NCBI RefSeq assembly: GCF_900108185.1
Contig: NZ_FNVA01000004.1
Location: 310,001-374,000 of the forward strand
Reading direction: 5' to 3'
Length of the DNA stretch: 64,000 bases
From: Bryocella elongata
GTDB lineage: Bacteria; Acidobacteriota; Terriglobia; Terriglobales; Acidobacteriaceae
The position numbers and the translations under genes are program-made. This document shows positions 38,015 to 47,039 of this stretch, in pieces (the first letter of the stretch is position 1; every line of letters starts with the position of its first letter). The notes below the pieces were generated by a model. It did not search any database and was not told the origin of the DNA. It was given only the letters and a program-made list of their open reading frames with translations.

Positions 38015-38857
38015 ATGATGGGGGCATTGGGCGTTGCGCATGAAGACCGGCTTACGCGGCGCGACTTCGACCGTGTGCGCGAGCTTGTCCGTGAGCAGTG
38101 TGGAATCCAGCTTGGTCCTGACAAGCACACGATGGTCGAGGTCCGCCTCAAGCGACGACTGCGTGCTCTAGGGCATGCGACCTATACGGATTATTGTGCG
38201 CATTTGTTTGAGAGCAGATCGAAGGCTGAGCTTGTCTCGTTGATCGACGTGATCACGACGAACAAGACGGACTTCTTTCGCGAGTCCAACCACTTTGACT
38301 TCCTCACTGAACGAGTTCTTCCGGAGCTCAACCGTCGAGCAGCGCCGATGCTGATCTGGAGTGCGGCTTGCTCCAGCGGAGAAGAGCCGTACACGATGGC
38401 GATGGTGCTGAGCGAATTTGCGGAAAAGCATGAATCCTTCCGCTTCAGCATTCTCGCCACGGATATTTCGACCGAAGTGCTGGAGCGGGCCGAGACTGCT
38501 GTTTATACGAAGCAGGTCGTAGAACCGATATCCGCTTCGATGCAGCGCAAGTATCTAATGCGCAGCCGCGATCGAAGCAACGATCGCGTTCGGATTGTTC
38601 CAGAACTGCGGTCGAAGGTTGAGTTTCGCCGGCTGAACTTCATGGATGAGGCCTACGGCCTTCCGGTGGCGCCTCAGGTCATCTTCTGCCGCAACGCGCT
38701 CATTTACTTTGACCGTGTGACTCAGGAGAGCATCGTTCGGAAGCTCATTCGTGAGCTTGAACCGGGCGGATACCTGTTCATTGGACATTCCGAGACCCTG
38801 AGTCAAATGGATCTTCCCGTCACAGCTGTCGCATCAACGATCTATAGGAAGATCTAA
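38015..38857 (+). CDS. cheR: Chemotaxis receptor methyltransferase CheR
   Basis: 280 residues. The N-terminal helical domain includes VEVRLKRRLRALG and TTNKTDFFRES; the SAM-binding domain has IWSAACSSGEEPYTMAM and ILATDIS, followed by FCRNALIYFD and GYLFIGHSETL. It methylates receptor glutamates using S-adenosylmethionine. The neighbouring receptor ends in a docking pentapeptide, so tethered methylation is likely. Its stop shares one base with the cheD start. Confidence 0.95.
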   Translation: MMGALGVAHEDRLTRRDFDRVRELVREQCGIQLGPDKHTMVEVRLKRRLRALGHATYTDYCAHLFESRSKAELVSLIDVITTNKTDFFRESNHFDFLTERVLPELNRRAAPMLIWSAACSSGEEPYTMAMVLSEFAEKHESFRFSILATDISTEVLERAETAVYTKQVVEPISASMQRKYLMRSRDRSNDRVRIVPELRSKVEFRRLNFMDEAYGLPVAPQVIFCRNALIYFDRVTQESIVRKLIRELEPGGYLFIGHSETLSQMDLPVTAVASTIYRKI

Positions 38858-39375
38858 TGGCAGTACGCCATGAGTTCACGTTGCAGCCCGGCGAGTCGAG
38901 ACTCGTCCGAACTCCCTCTGTGTTGAAGACGGTGCTGGGCTCGTGTGCCGGGGTGACCTTTCGCGTGCAAAGGCTTGGGCTTGGAGCGATGTGCCACCCC
39001 ATGTTGCCTACGATTCGGCCCGGCCGGGAAAGTTCGGAGACAGTCTTGACCCGTTACGTGGATCTCGCGCTCAAGGGCATGATCCATCGGCTCGAGAAGC
39101 TTGGAGCTCAACGGGGAGAGATTGAAGTCAAGCTCTTTGGCTGTTGTGACGTGCTTGACTTCGACGTCAACCGCATCACCGTCGGGCGGATGAACGCCGA
39201 GATGGCAATGAAGGTGTTGTCTGAGGAAGGTGTCGTGTTGGCTGCTCGTCAGACCGGCGGCCCGGTAGGAATGTACATATATTTCACGACGGATTCCGGA
39301 GAGGTCTTGTTGCGCCGATTGGCCCCTCTGGAAACTGGACTGCGAAAAGAGGCAAAGCTTGCTGATGGACGGTAA
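38857..39375 (+). CDS. cheD: Chemoreceptor glutamine deamidase CheD
   Basis: 172 residues. The catalytic Cys is C30 in [11 protein letters not shown] and the His is H47 in GAMCHPMLP. The family's FGCCDVL and [13 protein letters not shown] segments are present, along with [21 protein letters not shown]. It deamidates receptor glutamines to methylatable glutamates. In Bacillus-type systems CheD also activates CheC, but no cheC is found here. The start overlaps cheR (TAATG) and the end overlaps cheB. Confidence 0.92.
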   Translation: MAVRHEFTLQPGESRLVRTPSVLKTVLGSCAGVTFRVQRLGLGAMCHPMLPTIRPGRESSETVLTRYVDLALKGMIHRLEKLGAQRGEIEVKLFGCCDVLDFDVNRITVGRMNAEMAMKVLSEEGVVLAARQTGGPVGMYIYFTTDSGEVLLRRLAPLETGLRKEAKLADGR

Positions 39376-40435
39376 GAAACGTCAGGTTCGAGTTCTGGTC
39401 GTCGATGACTCGGCAGTTGTACGTCAGGTTCTGAGCAGCCTGCTCGAGAGCGATCCCGACATTCGGGTGATCGCTACAGCTTCAGATCCGTTCGTCGCGG
39501 CGGAGCGAATCGCGGAGGAGATTCCCGATGTGATTACGTTGGACATAGAGATGCCCCGTATGGACGGGCTCACCTTCCTGCGCCGCATCATGGAGCAGAG
39601 GCCAATCCCTGTTGTGATCTGCTCATCGTTGGCGGCGGAGGGTGCGCACAGTACCCTGGAGGCAATGAGCGCCGGCGCTGTCGACATCATCACTAAGCCG
39701 CGGATCGGTACTCGGCAGTACCTTGAGGAGTCGCGCGTACAGATATGCGAGGTCGTGAAGGCCGCAGCGCAATCCAAACCACGCGCTCGCGCCACCGCAC
39801 ATGCAGTGGAACCGAAGTTGACTGCCGATGTAATCCTTGCGCCGTCGCAACACTCTATGGCGGAGACCACAGAGAAGGTCATCGTGGTGGGTGCATCGAC
39901 CGGGGGGACCGAAGCGCTTCGTGAGCTCCTCGAGCCATTACCAGAAAACGCTCCTGGCATCGTCATCGTCCAGCACATGCCGGAGCTCTTCACGCGCAGC
40001 TTCGCGCAGCGTCTCAATGGGCTTTGCGCGATTGAGGTGAAGGAGGCCGAGAGCAACGATACCGTGTTGCCTGGCCGCGCGTTGATTGCTCCGGGGAATC
40101 ATCACATGCTGCTTCGTCGCAGCGGGGCGCGTTACTTCGTGGAGATCAAGGACGGCCCATTGGTGTGCCGGCATCGGCCATCTGTGGACGTTCTCTTTCG
40201 TTCGGCCGCACGTTACGCCGGCCGCAACGCGGTTGGTGTGATCCTGACCGGCATGGGAGACGACGGAGCCCGCGGCATGCTCGAGATGAAGCAGGCGGGC
40301 TCGTATAACATCGCTCAGGACGAGGCGAGCTCCGTGGTTTACGGTATGCCAAAGGAAGCTCTCCGACTTGGTGGAGTCGACAAAGTTCTGTCATTGGAGC
40401 AGATCCCGTCTGCCTTACTCCCATTCCGCGCTTAG
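39359..40435 (+). CDS. cheB: Chemotaxis methylesterase response regulator CheB
   Basis: 358 residues: receiver domain with D62 ([12 protein letters not shown]), linker ~120-170, then the methylesterase with the S180-H206-D302 triad ([21 protein letters not shown]). It removes receptor methyl groups when phosphorylated by CheA. The start is either TTG 39359, with GAGG about seven bases upstream, or ATG 39365; both lie inside the end of cheD, so coupling is strong. Last gene of the cluster, convergent to the histidine-kinase operon. Confidence 0.95.
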   Translation: MLMDGKKRQVRVLVVDDSAVVRQVLSSLLESDPDIRVIATASDPFVAAERIAEEIPDVITLDIEMPRMDGLTFLRRIMEQRPIPVVICSSLAAEGAHSTLEAMSAGAVDIITKPRIGTRQYLEESRVQICEVVKAAAQSKPRARATAHAVEPKLTADVILAPSQHSMAETTEKVIVVGASTGGTEALRELLEPLPENAPGIVIVQHMPELFTRSFAQRLNGLCAIEVKEAESNDTVLPGRALIAPGNHHMLLRRSGARYFVEIKDGPLVCRHRPSVDVLFRSAARYAGRNAVGVILTGMGDDGARGMLEMKQAGSYNIAQDEASSVVYGMPKEALRLGGVDKVLSLEQIPSALLPFRA

Positions 40436-40512
40436 CATAGGATGCAGGGATCCACTGCTCTCAAAGAGAAGGAACTCGTGGTGGGTCGAGTCAATCCCGG
40501 GGGGCGGTCGAA

Positions 40513-42075
40513 TCATGCAGCTTCGGTCAATGAGTCAGAAATCGTCGTAACCACGGGGATGTGAATGGAGAAGGTAGATCCCTGTCCAAGCGCGCTCTCG
40601 ACGCTGATGAAGCCCCCCATGGCCTGGCACAGCTGCTGACTGATCGCGAGTCCAAGTCCGCTGCCACCGAAGCGTCGGGCGTTGGAGTCGTCTACCTGGC
40701 TGAATGTCTTGAAGAGGCGATCAAGGTGCTCCGGAGCAATGCCGATGCCAGTATCCGTCACGGACCATACGACGTAGTCCCGACCTGCCTGCGTGTCGAT
40801 GGCTGTCCGCAGCGTGATGGTGCCGCGTTCGGTGAATTTGCAGGAGTTACTGACGAGATTTAGCAGGCATTGCCGCATGCGTAGCGCGTCGACCTCTACC
40901 ATCACCTCGTCTATTGTGCCTTCGACGCGAAGGGCATTCTGGTTCTGGCGGGCGAGAACCTCGGCGGTGGGCTGTACGTCGTGCAGCAAGGCATTCGCAG
41001 CGGCGAGGGTCGGCGTCAGCTGCAGCTTTCCGGCCTCGATCTTCGAGAGGTCCAGGATATCGCTGATCAATGTGAGAAGGTGGCGGGCGGAAGAGACGAT
41101 CTTCTCCAGATCGCTTGCCATCTGCAGATTGCAGTCGGCCACAGCATCCTCATGGAGGATTTCGCTGTACCCAATGACAGCGCTCAGCGGTGTGCGGAGC
41201 TCGTGACTCATGTTGGCGAGGAAGGCGCTCTTGGCCCGGCTCGCATTTTCAGCGTAGATTCGAGCGGTCTCAAGGTCCCGCTCAATGATTTTGCGTTCCG
41301 AGATCTCGCGTTCAAGGTCCTGGGTGCGCGACCGGACTTTGTCTTCGAGCCCATCTTGTGCGCGCTTGAGCTCGGCGTCACGTTCTTCAATGCGTTCCAT
41401 CATGGCATTGAATTGATCGATCAGAACTCCGGTTTCATCGTTCGAGAAACGTCGGGCGCGAAGAAGATAGTTGCCGTCTTCTGAAACCTTGGTCGCCACC
41501 CTCGTTAGATGCAGGATGGGCCGCGAGATAACGCGTTGCAGTGTCGACGAAAGCAATGCCGCGATGCTCAGGGCGATAAGAGCACTGAGGATCGTAGTCT
41601 GCGCAAACCGGAGGAGAGAGTGGTACATATCTTCGAGGCTGATCTGAAGTATGAGCACGCCTACGGTCTCGCCTTTGGTGGTAACGGTCCGGTGCACGAA
41701 AAGGCGTCTGGCCTGGAAGGAAAATGGCGCACCGGTAGCATCGGGACATCCCTGTGCGGCTTGCATCGAAGAGAAGCGTGCAAAGAGATTGCCGGCCTTG
41801 TCGAAGAGGCAAGCTTGTTCAACGTGTGGGTCCTCTCGAAGCTGAGCCAGAGCTTCACGGGCTACGCCACTGTCATTGAAGAGGAGTGCTGCTGCAACGT
41901 CGTCTGAGATGAGTTGTGCCGTAGCAGTTTCCTGCGCGACGAGCATATTGCGATAGTGCTGCAGCTGGTATATCCAAAGCAGCGAGCCCGAGATGATAAG
42001 AGTCGTGAAGGCGGTGCCCACCAACAGAACAACCAACTTGGTACGGATGGAAAGCGATAGGAAGAAATGCGTCAT
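40513..42075 (-). CDS. CHASE8-like membrane histidine kinase
   Basis: 520 residues. Membrane helices at ~13-36 and ~160-180 enclose a ~120-residue periplasmic domain whose start (LVAQETATAQLISDDVAAALLFNDS) is typical of CHASE8 sensors like YfiN. HAMP (~180-233), coiled coil, HisKA with H291 (FLANMSHELRTPLSAVIGYSE) and HATPase (NLVSNSCKFTERG, VTDTGIGI, FGGSGLGLAISQQL) follow. It has no receiver, and the first gene of this operon encodes one, a natural phosphotransfer partner. It overlaps the YfiR-like gene by four bases. Confidence 0.9.
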   Translation of the reverse strand: MTHFFLSLSIRTKLVVLLVGTAFTTLIISGSLLWIYQLQHYRNMLVAQETATAQLISDDVAAALLFNDSGVAREALAQLREDPHVEQACLFDKAGNLFARFSSMQAAQGCPDATGAPFSFQARRLFVHRTVTTKGETVGVLILQISLEDMYHSLLRFAQTTILSALIALSIAALLSSTLQRVISRPILHLTRVATKVSEDGNYLLRARRFSNDETGVLIDQFNAMMERIEERDAELKRAQDGLEDKVRSRTQDLEREISERKIIERDLETARIYAENASRAKSAFLANMSHELRTPLSAVIGYSEILHEDAVADCNLQMASDLEKIVSSARHLLTLISDILDLSKIEAGKLQLTPTLAAANALLHDVQPTAEVLARQNQNALRVEGTIDEVMVEVDALRMRQCLLNLVSNSCKFTERGTITLRTAIDTQAGRDYVVWSVTDTGIGIAPEHLDRLFKTFSQVDDSNARRFGGSGLGLAISQQLCQAMGGFISVESALGQGSTFSIHIPVVTTISDSLTEAA

Positions 42076-42644
42076 GGGGTCACCGAAGCAAGGCGCAAGA
42101 TGCGCGAGCTGATGCGCAGGCTGCTCTGCTGCGCAAGAGTGAGATTGATTTCGATCCTTACGTGGTCTCCATCTACGGGAAGTCCCACGATCTGATCGGG
42201 CGTAAGGTTGTTGCTGAGTTCGGAGACGCTCAATACCGCCGCCTTCGTCAGCTCTGCTTTGGAGTGGGTCAGGAACTTCCTATTTGCAACGCTGGTGTAA
42301 AGAATGTGACAAGGCTCCACCGGTTCGCCGGGCTTGAGGTGGCGTACGCTTACCGGCTTATCGTTGATCGTCTGGTGGTCAAGGATCTTGTCTGCGTAAC
42401 GGTCGATCGGATCTGCACCGAGGAAGCAGATCAGGAATTGAGGGTGCTCTGCGTCCATCTTCCAGGTGGGCCAGTCAGTAAAGCGCGCTACGTTGAGTAG
42501 CATGGCAGCGCGGATGGCGGCCTCGTCCGCGGAGCCCTGCGCGCGAACAGCAACTCCGGGAGATGCAATCGCAAGGATGCCCGACAGGGCAGCTGCCAGG
42601 GTGTGACGGCGGAAGCACCATGCGCGAAGTGGGAGTGCAAGCAT
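42072..42644 (-). CDS. YfiR-family (DUF4154) periplasmic protein
   Basis: 190 residues with a signal peptide (TLAAALSGILAIASPGVAVRA). YfiR-type features: AAMLLNVARFTDWPTWKM, FLICFLGADPI, CHILYTSVANRKFL and LSVSELSNNL. In Pseudomonas, YfiR is a periplasmic inhibitor of the CHASE8 diguanylate cyclase YfiN. Here it lies between a TonB receptor and a CHASE8-like kinase, overlapping both, so it probably binds the kinase's periplasmic domain (inference). Confidence 0.87.
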   Translation of the reverse strand: MLALPLRAWCFRRHTLAAALSGILAIASPGVAVRAQGSADEAAIRAAMLLNVARFTDWPTWKMDAEHPQFLICFLGADPIDRYADKILDHQTINDKPVSVRHLKPGEPVEPCHILYTSVANRKFLTHSKAELTKAAVLSVSELSNNLTPDQIVGLPVDGDHVRIEINLTLAQQSSLRISSRILRLASVTP

Positions 42645-44665
42645 TAGAAGCTCACCTTCGCCTTGACGTAGAGCGAGCGGGGCACTTCCAGGCAGGTGTT
42701 GAGGCCGGAGTTATCTCCAAACTCAAGATGGCGCGGTGACAAGAGGTTGGTGCCACCGGCGTCGAGGTCGAGGTGGCGTCCGAGACTGTGCGACAGGTGC
42801 AGATCGAGCCGAGCGTAGCCGCCGATCTCCTGGCCCGGGGTCGAGCCGTGAAAGCTTGGGGAGGTGTCTGTGAGCTTCTCCACATACTGAAGAAAGCTGT
42901 TTGCGCGCCATCCGCGCGGGAGGGCCCATGACGCTGATAGGCTGCCACTGTTTCTCGGGCTGCTCCAGCTGTTGTTGATCTGCAGATCTCCGGCGGTCGT
43001 CTGTTTTCCGTGCGCCTGCATCCAGGTGTAGCTTCCTGCCAGGTCAAGGTGGCGGGAGGGCTTCCATGACATCGCGGCCTCCAGGCCTGCGCTTCGGGCA
43101 CTATAGCCGTTGACGTAGGTGGTTGGAACTTCGACATCGGGGCCGTACTGCATGCCGGGTTGCGGGGTCCCGGAGATGGTGCCGATCAGCCGCGAATTGA
43201 CGTTATAAAAGGCGGCGAAGTCGAGTGAAAGATCATGACGAAGATGGGTACGATATCCCGCTTCGTAGGCATCGACGAATTCAGGCTTGATGGCTGGATT
43301 TCCGTCGAGAAGGGATACAACGGGGAGCCCATTGCTAGTGCCAACGATCTCGTCGAGATCAAGTCCTATTTCGGCAACCGGCGTATCCACAGCAGCATGT
43401 GATGCTGCTGCCCAGAGCGACTGTCCGGTGACTGGCGCCCACAAGAGTCTCACGCTTGGCTGGGCCTGAAACCCGGCAAGCGTCCCGTCCTGCACCTTTG
43501 TGCCGACGGTCGCGAAGAGTTTGTTCGGAACAAGCGTGATCTCGTCCTGCGCGAAGGATGCGACGAGGTATGTGTTGTAGACCGGCAGAAGCGTGACGCG
43601 AGGAGAACCATTGAATTGGTTGGACCCGAGGCGAAGCTCTCCGCCGAAGACAATGTCGTTCTTCGCTCCCGCGTGGAAATGGTTCTGGACATCCAGGTCG
43701 CCGGTCTGCGTGACGCCGTGATTGTTCAGCTCGAATAGGACTTGCCGATCGTAGTATGCCTGGAATACCAACTCCGACGTAGCGGCCTTGCGTTCCCAGC
43801 GGCTGAGTATGAATCCACCAGACAGCGCCTGGCTGTAAAACTGACTTGAGCTGCTGGCCAGCGGCTGGAGTAAGTCGGCATGCTGTGTTTCACGATAAAG
43901 ATCCCCGGAGATGGAGACCGTGTCACGCAGATTCGGCTGCCAGTCGATATGACCGCCGAGCCTTTGCGCGTGTTGGCCGTCAAACGCTTGTACCCCGTCA
44001 GAGTCCACTAACGCACGACGATGGTTGCCAGTCAGATCCAGACTGAACTGGGAGCGCTCCGTGAGAGCTCCTGCATAGTGAATCGTGGTCTCTTGGAGGA
44101 GGTTCGAGGCCTGTGATGTGACGCTCGTGCCAATGGTATGGCGAACCGGCTTCGTGATGATATTCACGACGCCGTTCACAGCGTTCGTGCCCCAGACCGC
44201 AGCACCAGGTCCGCGAACGACCTCGATGCGATCGATCGTGCTGAGAGGAATATCGATCTCATCCCAGTTCACACCGTAGAAGATCTCCGAGTAGATGGTG
44301 CGTCCATCTAACAGCACGAGAAGTCTGTCGGCGAACTGGTTGTTGAAGCCCCTGGCCGTGACGGCCCAGGTGTAGGCGTTGATCTGCGCGACCTGGACTC
44401 CGGGCACCATGCGAAGCAGATCCGGGATGCTGGCAGCGGCTGAGTGCTCAATTTGTTCGCTGGTGATCACGTAGACAGCGGCAGGAGTCTTCTCCAGATC
44501 TTCGGAGCGGCGTGCGAAGGAGCTGACGCTGATCTGCATCTGCGTCAGGTCTTCGAGGCTGCTTGCCTTGAGCTGGTCTGCGCTGCTCGTCTGTGCAATG
44601 GAAGGAAGTGTCGCCCCAAGGAACACTGAGAGCAGTACGGCCTCTGCAATGCCAATCCCGTTCAC
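42644..44665 (-). CDS. Small TonB-dependent receptor in a signalling operon
   Basis: 673 residues with a signal peptide. The plug is clear: LEDLTQMQISVSSFARRSED, then TPAAVYVITSEQIE, IPDLLRMVPGVQVAQI, RLLVLLDGRTIYSEIF and IEVVRGPGAAVWGTNAVNG. The beta-barrel ends in KAKVSF. There is no N-terminal sigma-factor signalling domain. It overlaps the GGDEF-EAL gene at its start and touches the YfiR-like gene at its end, so a role in signal input rather than bulk nutrient uptake is suggested by context. Confidence 0.9.
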   Translation of the reverse strand: MNGIGIAEAVLLSVFLGATLPSIAQTSSADQLKASSLEDLTQMQISVSSFARRSEDLEKTPAAVYVITSEQIEHSAAASIPDLLRMVPGVQVAQINAYTWAVTARGFNNQFADRLLVLLDGRTIYSEIFYGVNWDEIDIPLSTIDRIEVVRGPGAAVWGTNAVNGVVNIITKPVRHTIGTSVTSQASNLLQETTIHYAGALTERSQFSLDLTGNHRRALVDSDGVQAFDGQHAQRLGGHIDWQPNLRDTVSISGDLYRETQHADLLQPLASSSSQFYSQALSGGFILSRWERKAATSELVFQAYYDRQVLFELNNHGVTQTGDLDVQNHFHAGAKNDIVFGGELRLGSNQFNGSPRVTLLPVYNTYLVASFAQDEITLVPNKLFATVGTKVQDGTLAGFQAQPSVRLLWAPVTGQSLWAAASHAAVDTPVAEIGLDLDEIVGTSNGLPVVSLLDGNPAIKPEFVDAYEAGYRTHLRHDLSLDFAAFYNVNSRLIGTISGTPQPGMQYGPDVEVPTTYVNGYSARSAGLEAAMSWKPSRHLDLAGSYTWMQAHGKQTTAGDLQINNSWSSPRNSGSLSASWALPRGWRANSFLQYVEKLTDTSPSFHGSTPGQEIGGYARLDLHLSHSLGRHLDLDAGGTNLLSPRHLEFGDNSGLNTCLEVPRSLYVKAKVSF

Positions 44666-46806
44666 GCGGCATCCTCCATGGACCGTGACGCGTTCCCTTC
44701 CAGCAACGTCTTCATCTGACCGGCTTCGATTGGCCGAGAGAAGTAGAAGCCCTGACCGAGCTTGCAGCCCAGGCGTTGTAGCGTGGAGCGATGTGGCTCC
44801 GTCTCGACGCCTTCAGCGAGGACCTTCATGCCAAGTGTCTCGCCCATCGACACGATGGTGCGAATCAGTTGCTCCGAAGAGGGCTCGTCCGGGTTGAGTG
44901 CGAACGTGAACTCGCGGTCGATCTTGATCAGGTCGAAGGGAAGCTGGCGGAGATAACGGAACGAAGAGTAGCCCGAACCAAAGTCATCGAGGTCGAGACG
45001 CACACCGAGGTCCTTCAGGCTGCGGAGCACCTGTGCTGCCGCATCGATGTCTTCGAAGAGCACCCCCTCTGTGATCTCCAGATGCAGGCACGAGGCTGGG
45101 AAGCCCGTCGTCTCGAGCACGTGAGCCACACCTGCGACGAGATTCTGCTGGCGGAACTCGCGCGGCGAAAGGTTGACGGAGAGTTCCAGCAGGGGGCCGT
45201 CCGGCGTCTGATCGTGCCACAGCTTTACCTGGGCACACGCTTCATGCAGGATCCAGTGGCCGATTTCAACGATGGTGCCATTTTCTTCGGCGATGGGGAT
45301 GAAGAGGCCGGGGCTGATCAGTCCCCTCCGCGGATGTCTCCAGCGAAGAAGGGCTTCAACGCCATAGAGGTGGCATGATTTGAGGTCTGCCTTTGCCTGG
45401 TAGAAGACCTCGAGTTCATTGCGCTCAATGGCTCCGCGCAGATCGTTCTCGAGTTCGAAACGCTCCTGCGCCTGGGCGAACAGGCTCGGATCGAAGACAA
45501 CCGCGCAGCCTCGCCCACGAGCCTTCGCGGCATAGAGTGCGGCGTCGGCCTCGCGGAGCATGTCCTCAGCGCCCTCCTGGGCCGGTGTGTAGTACGAAAC
45601 GCCGATACTGAAGGCACAGTGGAGCTGGCGGCCCTCCAGGCGGAATGGCTTCTTCATCGTGGCCTGCAGGGCTTGAACGAGAGGCTGTGTTGAGGTCAAG
45701 TCTGCGTTGGAGCGAAGCAGAAGTGCGAATTCATCACCACCCATACGGGCGCAGATCGACTCGCTCCCCACGGGAGCGTATTGCGCTGTGACTTCTTTCA
45801 GACGGTTGGCCACCTGGCGAAGCAAGTCATCTCCAGCGAGATGTCCCAGGCTATCGTTGACTACCTTGAACTTGTCCAGATCGATGAACAGCACGGCATG
45901 GGAGATGCTGCCCTCGCTGCAGGCGAGCCCCAGGTAACTCAGCAGAAGTGTGCGATTTGCAAGACCAGTCAGGGCGTCGCGGGTCTTTTCCTCTGTGACA
46001 TCGCTTTGCGATCCTGCAAGGCGAACAAGTTTTCCAGCATTGTCGCGGGTAGCAACGGCACGACAGGACATCCACCGCAGCGTGCCGTCCGGATGGAGCA
46101 CGCGGTAGGAGCAGTGGAGTACGTCGCTGGCTCCATGCCGGATGAGCTCGAGTTCACTCGTCACCTCATCCTGGTCGGCGGGGAGAATATGCTCGAACCA
46201 GAGCTGCTCGTTGGGATTGGCAGGAGCTTCCGTCAGTCCCATGATCTCGAGCCAACGCGGCGAGTAATAGACCATGTTGGTCGCCAGGTCCCAGTCCCAG
46301 AGGCCGTCTCGCGAAGCCTGTGCGGCGAGAGCATAGCGCTCTTCGCTCAGCCTCAGGGCTGCTTCGGCTTTCTTGCGCGACAACTGGACCCTGATGCGGG
46401 CGAGCGCAACCTGATAGTCGATGGGCTTGGTGATGTAGTCGTTGGCGCCGGCTTCCAGCGCGGAAGCGATCTTGTCGCTCTCGGCAACGGCGGTGACCAT
46501 GACCACGGGAAGTTGTTCGGGGCTGTATTGCTCGCGCCAGTGCCGCAGAACCTCCGAGCCGCTCATGCCCGGCATCATCTGATCCAGCAAGACAAGGTCG
46601 AAGGGCTTCGCTGCTACCTCAGCGATGGCCTTTCGGCCGGTGGACGCAACGGACACGGTGAAGCCTGAGCGTTGAAGCCGACGAGACAACATGTCGAGGT
46701 TCAGCTGCTCATCGTCGACGATGAGGATGTGCGAGGTGGCCGGAGGGGCGACGCCGTGGAGAGCAGGCGTTGTTTCCGGCGAGGTCAGTTCGGGTAGCTC
46801 GGACAT
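44662..46806 (-). CDS. Receiver-PAS-GGDEF-EAL c-di-GMP enzyme
   Basis: About 714 residues from the ATG at 46806 (a longer frame opening at 46923 is not homologous). Receiver with D75 (LVLLDQMMPGMSG), PAS/PAC (~160-275), GGDEF domain with an intact MGGDEF but no RxxD inhibitory site before it, and EAL domain with VEALLRWRHP, ELSVNLSPREFR, ITEG, DLDDFGSGYSS, KIDREF and AEGVETE, all consistent with an active phosphodiesterase. It may make and break c-di-GMP under control of phosphorylation. No clear ribosome site precedes the chosen ATG. First gene of a four-gene overlapping operon. Confidence 0.92.
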   Translation of the reverse strand: MSELPELTSPETTPALHGVAPPATSHILIVDDEQLNLDMLSRRLQRSGFTVSVASTGRKAIAEVAAKPFDLVLLDQMMPGMSGSEVLRHWREQYSPEQLPVVMVTAVAESDKIASALEAGANDYITKPIDYQVALARIRVQLSRKKAEAALRLSEERYALAAQASRDGLWDWDLATNMVYYSPRWLEIMGLTEAPANPNEQLWFEHILPADQDEVTSELELIRHGASDVLHCSYRVLHPDGTLRWMSCRAVATRDNAGKLVRLAGSQSDVTEEKTRDALTGLANRTLLLSYLGLACSEGSISHAVLFIDLDKFKVVNDSLGHLAGDDLLRQVANRLKEVTAQYAPVGSESICARMGGDEFALLLRSNADLTSTQPLVQALQATMKKPFRLEGRQLHCAFSIGVSYYTPAQEGAEDMLREADAALYAAKARGRGCAVVFDPSLFAQAQERFELENDLRGAIERNELEVFYQAKADLKSCHLYGVEALLRWRHPRRGLISPGLFIPIAEENGTIVEIGHWILHEACAQVKLWHDQTPDGPLLELSVNLSPREFRQQNLVAGVAHVLETTGFPASCLHLEITEGVLFEDIDAAAQVLRSLKDLGVRLDLDDFGSGYSSFRYLRQLPFDLIKIDREFTFALNPDEPSSEQLIRTIVSMGETLGMKVLAEGVETEPHRSTLQRLGCKLGQGFYFSRPIEAGQMKTLLEGNASRSMEDAA

Positions 46807-47039
46807 AGGGGCTCGGCAGCGAAGGGATGCACATACGAACGCTGTCGAGGTTTCGCCCGTGACGCCATCCCGCTGATCAGTCCATCTATCGGCAGAGGAA
46901 GAGATTTGCGTAGGATGTCGCAAGCGGGGGCAGTGCTGACGAGATCCACCACCTTTGTGGGATGGCGAGGGCGCGGTGCCGGTGGTCCACGGTGCGTCTT
47001 CTGGCGCAGGAACTTAGCGAGGACCTTCCCTTGTAACGA

